NCBI GenBank assembly: GCA_958450365.1
Contig: CAUEEP010000913.1
Span: 248,001 to 312,000 of the forward strand
Direction of reading: 5' to 3'
Length of the DNA: 64,000 bases
Origin: Mesorhabditis belari
Taxonomy: Eukaryota > Nematoda > Chromadorea > Rhabditida > Rhabditidae
A program made the translations under genes and the position numbers. Below the pieces are notes generated by a model, which made no database searches, was not told the DNA's origin, and saw nothing but the letters and a program-made list of their open reading frames with translations. Of the stretch, positions 12,801 through 24,800 are shown piece by piece (within the stretch, counting starts at the first letter, position 1; every line of letters starts with the position of its first letter).

Positions 12801-15800
12801 AACTCTTGACCCCCAGCTTGCTGTACAAGCAATCAAACACTCCGCCACCGATCAACGGTTTTTGTTTAAAACACGGTTTAAAAGGAGAGGTTCAAAACTT
12901 TGATGCCAGTTTGGCGGTGATTACGCGCCATTTCACAGCTAATTTTTACATCATTGAAATCAGCGTAAAATTCTACGTCTATATCTGATCGGAAAAGACG
13001 ACGAGACCCAATGATCGTTCCCTTGTCAGTCTCATCGGCAGCTCGAAATCTCATCGGAAAACTCTCGGGTCTCATTATGGTTTTTCTTCAATCAAATCCA
13101 CAAAAAGCACTTGAAGTGAGTGTTTTGAATGAAATAAAATAAATATAATCCTTTCAAAGAATCAAAATAAACTTTGCTTTGCTTTTAGGTAGTCTCAACA
13201 ATCGATCAATTGTTGCCGATGATCTCTAGTGTGAACGCGGCTTCAAAAGTCAACTCTCCAGTCAGTCCCGTTCTTTCAAGGTGATTAGAATTGGTGATAG
13301 AATTGGAAAAGGATTGTTTTATAAATTATTAAAATATATTAATAAACTAATGTTTTGCGCCTTTTCAGTTATTCTGAAGAAATCCGAAAAACAAAGCAAA
13401 CGATCGTCGAATCTCCACATCCATACAAGCCGAATTTCGTCCAGTCGATCGTCAGTTTTCAAAGAAATTCATTCATTTAAATAAATAATATAAATAAAAT
13501 AAGTTTCTATGAGATTCTATGAGATTCTATGATAAATTTTAGAGTAACAATGTACATCGAACATTAACAATTTTCAGACGATAACCCTAGAGAAAGAGAT
13601 CACATTGATGTGCTTGATGTTCTCCGAGGAATGCCAAACTGCACAAGTAATCCATATTTTATTGTTTATATTTGGAAATACAGGGTGCGTCATAATTATT
13701 GCAACAAGAGTTCAAAGACCGTTTTCCAAACAGCTTTCTTATTTTTTTGCCTCCTTTTTTTGTTGTGTTGCGTTCTATCTTTTTTATTCTTGCCTAATTG
13801 CCTCCCGCTCACACGAAGAAGACGGTTCAGGACTGGTGTGTCGCCAACTTTCCCTCAGTGATCACCAAGGATGAATGGCCTCCAAACTCACCGGATCTCA
13901 ATGTGATGGACTTTTCCATTTGGGCAATCTTAGAGGCTAATGTCTGCTCTCGAAAACACACAAGTTTGGATTCTTTGAAGACGTCTTTGACCAAAGGATG
14001 GAAGGCGACTCCTCAAGATGACATTCGGGCCGCAGTGGAGGCATATCCGAACCGATTAAGGGCTGTTATCAAGGCAAAAGGCGGTCATATCGAATGATCT
14101 CTTGTTTCCTTATTTGTTACTGTTAAATAAAGCTATTTCTGTTTAAAAATCTTCTTCCAGTGAAACTTCTTGGTGTGCAATGCCTTGAGTATCTTGTTGC
14201 AATAATTATGACGCACCCTGTAAAGCTTGAATAGAATTGTAGTCTAATATTTTAAAGAAATTTGCAACTTTATGAAATAATAATTCAGGCGGACGACGTT
14301 CTCACTGTGTACATTTGTGTCGATCGGGAATGCTATGTACCGATTGGAAGGTTTACGAGTTTCGAAAAGCCATTAAACCACAAAATATCTAGAATTCCCT
14401 ATTTATAAGCTGAAAGCTATAAATCCGTGGGTTTCTATAGCCTTTTCTTACTGCTTTTCTTTTCCTTTCTCTGTTTTTCATCCTTAATTTTATCTTTTTC
14501 CCAAACCCACATTTTTTTGACTCAGAGCCACGATTTGGGTATTTATGAGAGAGCTTTTAGCCTTTTAGCTCTTAACCGTTATCCGGGAAACTTCTAACCA
14601 CCGCCAATCGATTCTTCATATCGTTTACATAGGAAACATAAACTAAAAATTCGATTTAAAGCTTGTCGAGCGAGCTAGAGAGACTCAAACTTGGGTTTTC
14701 ACGACTTTTTTTAAAAAACCTTTCTAGTTTTACCTTTTACTTGTGAAAAAAATCAGTCTTGAAGAAAAGAAATTACTTCAATTTCTCTTTTTTCTACGTT
14801 CATAAGAACTTTCTTTTCTAGATTTTGTGGTTCTCGTGGCTGGCCGAATCGTCCACTTCTTTTACCCGGGAATACCCTGTGGTTTGTCTTGGAGAGTGGC
14901 GCGAGAGTTGATGGAAATACGGAAGAACAGGTACGAGAACAAGGATTGGATTTGAATGTTGAAAATCAAACGTTACAATCACCACAATTGCAATTTCTCA
15001 CTTCTCTTTCAGATGTACGGTTTCCGTTGCACGATCACCGGCTATCCATCAATCGACGAGCCATCAAATCTCCAAATCGAACAGGAATTGGCGTGGATTT
15101 CGGCGAATGTTTGCCGGATATTGGTTGAGGTGAAAGTGATTTTGTTTATAACCGCAAAATATCTAGAATTCTAGAATCTAGAGTGATTTAAAATTATAGC
15201 AACTCGGTATTTGCTGGGTTCAGCCAATTTCAATTTCAAGTTCAGCCAATTTTAAAATCATTAAACCACTGATAAAATAACAATAACAATAACAACAATA
15301 ACAAAAACAATAACTCATTTTTCAACAAAAAAATCAATCAAGCTTAAAGTGAGAGCATTGGGCGTTAATGCATTGAATCGTTTCGGAAAATCATTCCGAT
15401 CTCTTCCAATCCGATCTCTTCCAATCCGATCTCTTCGAATCCGATCTCTTCGAATCCGATCTCTTCCAATCCGATCTCTTCCAATCCGATCTCTTCCAAT
15501 CCGATCTCTTCCAATCCGATCTCTTCCAATCCGATCCTCATTCATTTCCATTTCATTTCCAAGACTTTAAACCTTCCAATCCGATCTCTTCGAATCCGAT
15601 CTCTTCGAATCCGATCTCTTCCAATCCGATCTCTTCGAATCCGATCTCTTCGAATCCGATCTCTTCGAATCCGATCTCTTCCAATCCGATCTCTTCCAAT
15701 CCGATCTCTTCGAATCCGATCTCTTCCAATCCGATCTCTTCCAATCCGATCTCTTCGAATCCGATCTCTTCCAATCCGATCTCTTCCAATCCGATCTCTT

Positions 15801-18800
15801 CCAATCCGATCTCTTCCAATCCGATCTCTTCGAATCCGATCTCTTCCAATCCGATCTCTTCGAATCCGATCTCTTCCAATCCGATCTCTTCCAATCCGAT
15901 CTCTTCCAATCCGATCTCTTCGAATCCGATCTCTTCCAATCCGATCTCTTCGAATCCGATCTCTTCCAATCCGATCTCTTCCAATCCGATCTCTTCGAAT
16001 CCGATCTCTTCGAATCCGATCTCTTCCAATCCGATCCTCATTCATTTCCATTTCATTTCCAAGACTTTAAACCTTTGAATCGTTCGATAAACAACGGTCT
16101 TGTTGATCTTCAATCGCTTGGCGATGTCGGTCCAATTGCAATTCAATCCAATTGTGCAATTGTGCAATTGTGTCGGTTGTAAGAAGACTAAGATCAAATC
16201 TCGATGAGCAGATTTCTTGGCCATTCCTAAAATTACAAAATACAAAACGAAGTTTTTGTATAATAATATAAAATATAATCAAACAACGAGAAAAAAAACA
16301 GAAAAAAGTCAGTAAAGCTTTAAGAATGTAAATCAACGGCATCTTAATTAAAGCCGACTCGAGTTGTTATTATTTTGGATCAAGGATCTTGAAAATAAAA
16401 TATTGTGACAAGATTTGTTAAGTGCCCTCAAACTTGAAAGCAATTCTTTGGCTTTCCTTCTCGTTACGTAAAACTTTTAGAGAATAAGATTAAAAAATAA
16501 GAATCAATTCAGATTTGGTAAGCTTATTGGAAATTTTGATTTTTGAATGAATCTTTTTTCTTTAGCTTCCAAACGATCCCGAAGCTCTCTCACAAATTTT
16601 GATTGAAGAAGAAGAAACGAGAGATTTGATGGAAAAACACGGACAATTGTTGAGAAAGGTAAAAGAATTTTGAGTTTAAAACATATTCTGGACGATAAAG
16701 TCCACCGTTTGTTGCACTAATGACGATTATTTTTAGTGTAAAAACTCAAATTTGTACCAAATAAATTGTACTTTTCTATAACCAAATTTCATAAGGATCC
16801 TTTTAAAACCAACCACAAGTCGATTCGATAATTGGAAGTCGAGTTATAGAGTAAAATAGAAAAGTCCCCAGACTCAGAGACTCCTATCTGGAAGGTCAAC
16901 TTTGACACTAATTTTCTCTATATTTTTATCGGTAAATCTACAAAACGAATTTTACTTTTCTATAACCAAATTTAATGGAGATTCCAATAAAACCAATCAT
17001 AAGTTGATTTCATTTCTATAACTCGAGTTATAGACCATCCAAGTTGATCAGCCTTTTCAGGTAGGTAGTTCAACTTTTTCAACTTTGACTCGAATTTTCT
17101 CTATGTTCTTCCACTGGAGTGTACTAAGTAAATTGCACTTTTCTAAACCAAATTTCATAAGGATTCTTTTAAAACCAACCCCAAATCGACCCGATAATTG
17201 GAAGTCGAGTTATAGAGTAAAATAGAAAAGTCCCCAAACTCCGAGACTCACCACGGAATTTGGAAGGGTCTCCGAACTCAGAAACTCCTATTTTCTTATT
17301 TAGTTCGCAGAAAGTTCGATAACTTTTTTTACTAGTTTAAAGAGAAGATTCAAGGCTATCGAATGACTGTAATAGCTTGAATTATTTTTGAATTTTCATC
17401 AAATTATCAGTAAAAAGAGTTAACGACTACGCGATCACGCGAAAAAAAACCGTTTTTCCGAATGTGTTAAGCACTACTTTCCAATCGGTTCAACTTTACT
17501 GTTGCAACTTAAAATTTCTAGGGTTTAAACGTCTCTCACATCCCAACAGCGCACGAGCTTTTATCAAGAAGTCTTCCACCACCGACACTCACAAGTGGTG
17601 AGGAAAATCTTTAAGAATAAAGGGAATGGTCTTAGCTTAAAGTTGAAAATCAATTCGAGCTAAGGTCTTTTAGAATCGGAAATGCTGATTGCTGATCTGC
17701 AAAAATTAAAATTAAAAAATTAACTGCAAACTCGGACGACGGACGGACAAACATTTCCTCTTTTACACATTGCAATGTGTTAAAGACTTGACTGTGACAG
17801 ACAAACTCGACAGACAAACGGACGGACAGACATTTCTCTTGAACATATTGTGTTCGATTTAGATTGAATAAATCTTAAGCGCTAGAATAACATGTTTTTA
17901 CCGTTATCTTGACTGTTTCTTAGTTTTTATGAATCTATAAAAGGCTCTGGGTAAGAAGAGAGTGGAATAGCCTTAATAAACCCTTATAGAGCAATCTGGT
18001 ATAGAAAATTCGCTTGAATTTCAAATTTCGGAGTCTTTATGAGGCGGTCATAAGGCCGATGTCCGTCGGCTACGCTACGTCTAGCGCATAGGGCGCTAGT
18101 CTAGCGCATAGGGCTAGTCTAGCGCATAGGGCTAGTCTAGCGCATAAGGCGCTAGTCTAGCGCATATGGCTAGTCTAGCGCTAGTCTAGCGCTAGTCTAT
18201 AGAACCTATAAAGTTTTCTTGCTTGGGTTCGAATTGTCTCCTAGCCAATTCCCAATTTTGACTTCTAACTTTTCCCCGTTCAGATCTCCGTTTCTTGAGA
18301 GAATTCATTTCGGGTTCACCGGCAACTGTCGCTGGATTGTTGGCTAGGTGAGTGGATATAAATATAAAATATAAAAAGGCTAGGTGAGTGAATATAAATA
18401 AGTTAATCACAATTTCAGAAATAAAGAAGTTTAGACACTTCAAGGATTTTAGACACTTCAAGCTTTTCAATATTGAAACTGAATCTGATTCTTTTTGTTT
18501 TAGATGGCTTCCATTAGGTCCAATCGTCGATCTCTCTGGCTGTCAATTGGTGATGGGAGATGAACAATTGAGTGTTGGATCGAGGAATACGGTAAGGGAG
18601 ACAAAAAAAAGCTTAGAATTGTTGCATAGAATTGTTGAATTTCGTTCTTTTATTATTCATTTTTAGCAATGAAATGAAATCGTTTCAGATCAAATTCGTC
18701 GTGCGTGACCAATTGGCCCGAGTGGCGCAGTGCAGTGAGTTGAGCGTTGAGGTGAGTAAAAATATCAAATATTAAAGCAAAAGTCAAAACCCAGGCAAGC

Positions 18801-21800
18801 CAAAGTTGCGGTTTGACTTGGGAAATCTGTTCATCAATCAATCCCCAGTCAATATAGATCAATATAGATTTCCAGTTTTCAATGCTATCCTAATTTTATC
18901 GAAAAGTAATAGTATAATGATGAAAAAATTCAATATTACTTTTTTTTTTGTTTTCCAGCCTATGCCGTAAAAAAAAAGTCACGGAAAATAACAAAAGTCT
19001 AGTTTGAAACTTAAATCAGATGGATTCCAATGAGAATTTATGAAACTTAATCGAAATCGGACATTCACAGTAAATCCAAAACGAACACAGTAGATAAATT
19101 TAGGTGACCGTGCAAATGGGTGGCGCGAATGACTCGACGAGGGGTGAATCGATTCGAACGCTCGACAATTTGCCCACCCTACAAATGATGGTACAAGTGA
19201 GTGCTAAATTGCATTACGGTTTTATTGTTTTTGCATATTTTCCAATCCAAAATGCCTAGTTTCAATATAAACAAGTAAATTTGAAATTTTGAGTAAATTT
19301 CAGTGACTTATAAATAAAACATGATAAACTTTTCAGTTTTCAACATTTCATTTCTTTTCATTTCTTTTTCAGAATCCCTTTCAACCAGTCTACTTGAATA
19401 AAGCGAGATATATGTCGATCTGTATGATGCCCGTCTATTCAAATTACAGTAATGAAGAGTTACGGTGAGTTGAAAGAGAAAATAAAGGCTTAGGCTTAGG
19501 CTTAGGCTTAGGCTGGCTTAGGCTGGCTTAGGCTGGCTTAGGCTTAGGCTTAGGCTGGCTTAGGCTGGCTTAGGCTTAGGCTTCGGCTAGCGGCTAGCGC
19601 CTCGCACGAAGTCTATTAAAGTATAGAGCTATAGAGTTAAAGAATGAGTAAAATGAAATATCAATCAAAATATTTGCAGTCTTGGTTTCTTTCGAGACGC
19701 CATTGCAAAGGAAACCATTGTGATGACACAAAAGAATGCGTTCAGGTGGGATTTTAAGGCACAAAAGAATATGTTTCAGTGGGATTTCTATGGTTCCAGA
19801 AGATTAGAACATTTAAAGCTTGTTTACTTTAGTTTCTGCGGTGAATGGATTCCAAGACAACAAGGAACATATCGAGTCGAATGTCGAGTTGATGGATTTC
19901 AAGTGCCACAATGCTACACGGTTGAGGTAGAAATGTTGAACTCTTTTTGATTCATTTTGAGCATTTTGAGCAGCTTTTGAGCGGCTTTTGTGCAACATTT
20001 TAAGCGTACAGCTGCGTAGTCGTTACTGTCATTTTAGGTGGTCGAAAATGGCGAGCTTTCAGAAGGAAAACGGGGAAAACATCGCGTAGCACAATTGAGC
20101 AGGTTTGAAGAGTTCGATAAACAATAATTCGAATCAAAATCCATTTCCAGAGCTCAACTCGCCTCAATCCAAGCGACAGCTCCATTCCAAGCGGTGCGCA
20201 TTCGAAATTCCCCTTCGCTTAGCGCGCAAGTGATCGGATTTCTGCCAAGAGGTGACAATTTGGTTAAAACTTTAAAATTGTGATGCGAATATAAAATTTT
20301 TGAACACTTTCTTCTTAAACAATTTTGATTCTTTTTGATTCTTTAGGAGCAAGTCTCTCCTTTATTGAAGAAGTCGAGAATGGAGATGGGAAATGGTTGA
20401 GATTAACGGAAGAGACGAGCGCCTTGCACGCAGAAACACATTTCCCGGCACAGGTTGACCATTGAACTGATTGATCAACGTTTCCCGTAACAAAAAGACA
20501 ATCAACCGATAACTTAAGCATTGTTTTTAGGCTTGGTGTCTCCAATTTCACAAAGCTCTCGACCGAGAGCTGATCAAATTGGAGAATTCAGCAGGTAAAG
20601 TACATGAAGTCAAAATTTTTGGCTTTTATTAGGGAAAGGTGGCCTTTTTGTTTGCTTTTTGATGCGCACTCAGTGTATTTAATAGAGCTTTAAATGGAGA
20701 TTCCGAATCCGCTTTTAATTTTTCCAATGGTGCTCTGTATCGCAAGATATCTGGCATCAAAGTTTAAGACCCGGAATCCGACAGTATTTCAGCGAAATTC
20801 CCCACACTGTATGATAGCAGCTGTGATCTAGAGGTAAGTCGGCGGCATTCAGCCAGAAGAAGCCAGAAGAAGTCAGAAGAAGCCAGAAGAAGCCAGAAGA
20901 ACCCTGGTTCGGTCAGCTCCAACTTTTTTCGCTCCTCGCGTTCACGCTCCAACAACGCGTTGAAATACTTTTTGATCATTTAACTAGAAAACAAAAAAGG
21001 ATTAACATAGAGGGGATTCGAAAGAGCACAAAAAACTTGTGAGCACTCGCACTATCCACTACTTACAACCTGCGAGTAAAATAAGACCTCTAACAGCTTC
21101 GACAGCTTCGAAAATTGACCTAAACTTGAAAGCAAGATATCTTGCGATAAAGAGCTCCATTGGAAGAACTAAAAGCGGATTCGGAACCCCCATTCAAAGC
21201 TGTATCACATCAAAAAGGTCACCTTGATCTGATGCCTTTTTCTAGTTAGCAAGAACTCACTCTGAAGCTGAATTTAACTAGTTATCAACGATAATGTTTT
21301 AGCCCGCTCACCACGAGAAGAATTCTCTCGTGGCGAAAGTGTTGAGATGCAAAAATCGATGGAGAGAGCCGGGGAACAGAGTGTGCTCATCGAGACACAA
21401 GAGGTTTAAACCGAGATTTTTGCAATTATTTTCATTTCTCATTGTTAACTTGCACTATCTGTTAAGCTAAAATATATTTTCAAGTAATATTTTTCACTTT
21501 CCTTCAAGCTAACCAGTTTTAATCCAGTTTTAATCTCGAATCTTAGTGATTAATTTGAAGATTTTCCAAGTAGATCGACAAATGGCAACTGATTATGCCT
21601 CGTATTACAAAAAATATAAATATCCAAAGCTAGCCCATATATTTCAGCTATAATTTTTTCAGATGTACGTTTTGGAGGACGGCGATCGAGTGGATCTCTA
21701 TCAAAAACCGGCATTAGACTCGGCGATTGATGGAGAATTTTTAGAAGGTTTGAAAATTTGAAAATTTGAAAATTTGAAAGTTTAAAAAAAACAGAATTCA

Positions 21801-24800
21801 TTATTAAACTAAACATTTAAAAGTCCTATTAACTGTTTCACGATTTAACTTTTCGTTGTTTCTTTTACAGGTAGAAGAGAGCTGCTCACCGATGGATGGA
21901 TTCACAATGGACAGGGTGTGTGGATTCGTTTAGCGCACACGAAGCGCTTCATTTTGGCTGAGGTTTATTTTTTGAATAATCTATAGAAAGATTTATGATA
22001 GATACTTTATTCAGGACATGAAATAAAGCGCGCAAGATATTTAAAATGAATACAAATGAATTCATACACATAAACACGAAAAGGGACCGATAAAAAGCAA
22101 CACGATATAATTTATATAATATATGGGTAGTACAGATAACGTCAAGAATCCACTAGAGCTTCAAGAACAAGATGATCTACAGATAATTGTTAAAGGCATT
22201 CATCCCGACCCCTTTTTTCTGGTCTCTTTGAATTCGGCTCTCTACGGGGCGCCTCCAGAAGAAGGCCCTTTCTCATACACCAACCTTTCCGTTTCCAACC
22301 GCTAACCTTCCGTTTCCGTTTCTAGCTTCCACAACTTCTTTTTTAATCAAGTTATTAAATTGGGGAACCTTTTACTCCCTTATGTTCGAAAAATGTTCTT
22401 TAAACGAGCGCCTGATGGGTTGCGTTTGATAGATACAGGGCATGAAATAAAGCGCGCAAGATATTTAAGATAAATACACATGAATTCATACACATAACAC
22501 GAAAAGGGACCGATAAAAAGCAACACGATATAATTTATATAATATATGGGTAGTACAGATAACGTCAAGAATCCACTAGAGCTTCAAGAACAAGATCATC
22601 TACAGATAATTTAAATGTTTCGAGACTATTGGACTCTCTCAAAACTCTGGGGAATCGATTCCAAAGTCTGGGAGTTCTTATTGTAAAAGATTTATACACA
22701 AACTTAATGGAGGTGACTGGAATTTCTAAAACGAAAAAACCTTTCATTGAACTAACCGTGGGATTAACTTTGAATAAATCTCGGTAGAAAAAAAACCTAT
22801 AGAAATCTTTCAGGATCATATCGGCGGTCGATCCTCAGTGCATTCACAAGTGCAAAGCTCAAATGGAAACGATGATGAAGAGACGAAAGAATGTCGACCA
22901 TTACAGACAAGGTATCACAATGAATGTGTTTCAGCGTTGTAAGCCAGTTGTAAGCCAGCCGGCCAGCCAGCCAGAGTAGAAAGTCAATTAAAGTCAATTA
23001 TCTTGACTTTATCCTGGCTTTATCCTGAACTTGGATAGCAAGTTTTAGCTGAAAATCATTCTTCAGATCCTCAGCCTCTTCGGTGAAAGCTCTGCGGCCT
23101 TCAGTTGTCGATTGTTGTCGAACGGGTGAGTGTTAACATTCAAAAAAAGGACTCATAGACTTTCAGAAGTTTTGTGTTTATTTTTTAAAGTGAAAAGTTA
23201 AGCTATCAAAGAATGTTATCAAAGAATATGGTTAGAATTTAAGCTCAATGTTTTAGATAAACAATTGTTTCAGATAAACAATTGTCAATTGATTGATAAC
23301 ATTGATAAACGTCGATTGATCTTTTGCTTCACATATTATTAGATTTCAATTTTCAGACAGTTGCAGCCTCAAGAGCCCTGAGAATTTCATTTCTTCAATT
23401 CTCGTTTCACCTTTTCATTTTCAGTTTTCGCCGCTTTCCTCTGGCATGAGCATTTGGTGAAAGATGCGATGGCCGCCGCGGCTTATCTCAAATTTCATAC
23501 ACATCTGCACAATGTGAGTACAAATAATATGAAAGAGATTTGAAAACTTTGTGAATCAAAGATATTAGAGATTGTAATGTGTTCAATGTTCTTATTGTTA
23601 AAAAAAGCTTTTTAAAAAATGCCATTTATCCTTACCCAAGCGGGTTATTTGAGCTTTTGATTTTAAAATTGTCTTTTAGCTTTTGATTTTTTTTAAAGCT
23701 TACAAAATTGTCGGTATTAATTGACAAAAGAAAACCCTAATTGAGAAACTGCTGTACATTGCTGTGCATTGCTGTACACTGTTGCAGATTGCTGTACCTT
23801 GCTGTAGATTGCTGTAGATTGCTGTAGATTGCTGTAGATTGCTGTAGATTGCTTGTAGATTGCTGTAGATTGCTGTAGATTGCTGTAGATTGCTGTAGAT
23901 TGCTGTGCATTGCTGTACACTGTTGTAGATTGCTGTAGATTGCTGTAGATTGCTGTACATTGCTGTACATTGCTCTACACTGCTGTACATTGCTGTACAC
24001 TGCTGTACATTGCTGTACACTGCTGTACATTGCTGTACATTGCTGTACTTTGCTGTACATTGCTGTGCATTCCTGTACATTGCTGTACATTGTTTTTTTA
24101 TTATTTCTTTTGTTGGTTGTTTGTTTTAAAATTTCATTACAAAATAGTAAGCCATCAATAGTAAAAAGAACTTTAATACATTCACGACAAAGTCATTTTT
24201 AGCTTGGCTGTCGTTTCTGTTAGCTGCAGACAGCTGAAAATTTGTAATCGAAAGCAGGATAGAGAATCTGAATCCATTTTTTTGGAGCAACTTTAATTCC
24301 CGAGTCAATAACTTTTGAAAAACTTTAGCTCTGGCCTTGTTCTCAATCCGTTCCAATTTCCATGGCTCCAACACCATTGCAACCGCTAGTGAAACTATGG
24401 AAAGAGGTATGAAAATGAAAATTATAATGCCAAAATGGGTATTGATTTTTGCCGAGGAATTGGATAGACAATGGGAATATTTCCACATTTCCAGGTTTGC
24501 ACATCAATTCAAAACAGTATCCATCAACATCTGATCCTTCCATCTCCTCCAGCATTGAGACATTCAAAGTAGGAGTTATTTCTATTATTGTAAAAGGATT
24601 TTTACTGAAATAAAATCGAAACTTTTTCAAAAAATCCTTTTTGTAAAGGCCTCTTTTTTTTTGGGAAACCTTGTATTTTCCATTTTCAATTTTCAATTTT
24701 CAAAATGATTTTAGGGGTGCTTCTTCGCAATTCGATACTCTTCAATCAGAGCCGGGCATTCTTTGTGAGCTGTGCGAGGAAAGATCTCGAGCACAGATCA

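Larger units (their letters stand above)
9129..13029. other. Repeat-rich 3.9-kb rpm-1 intron region
   Basis: No exon could be joined here with confidence. Contents: half of a GGGGGTGGGACAAATGCGAC element (9484-9590, related to 35588-35823), a GACAGACGG-type array (10010-10112), an AAGAGAAAAAC array (10185-10250), a tRNA-like unit (11735-11815) and two SINE-like copies (12178-13029). A TATAAATGAG stretch at 10533 may be chance. Confidence 0.6.
16566..18591 (+). other. rpm-1: rpm-1 linker between PHR2 and filamin repeat
   Basis: Exons 16566-16658 ([20 protein letters not shown]), 17522-17597 ([14 protein letters not shown]), 18284-18347 ([20 protein letters not shown]) and 18504-18591 ([20 protein letters not shown]). 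The phrase FL..FI...P....G.LARWL is conserved in MYCBP2 orthologues just before the filamin-type repeat. All junction phases agree. Confidence 0.88.

Noticed and set aside
15542..16051. Long open frames with [10 protein letters not shown] or GLEEI repeats on the - strand
   Set aside because: They are products of a 15-bp minisatellite with no stop codon in several frames at once; no start context, splice logic or non-repeat part supports a protein.
23700..24202. Long [13 protein letters not shown] and [13 protein letters not shown] frames on both strands
   Set aside because: They are the translation of the 10-bp TTGCTGTACA array in several frames.
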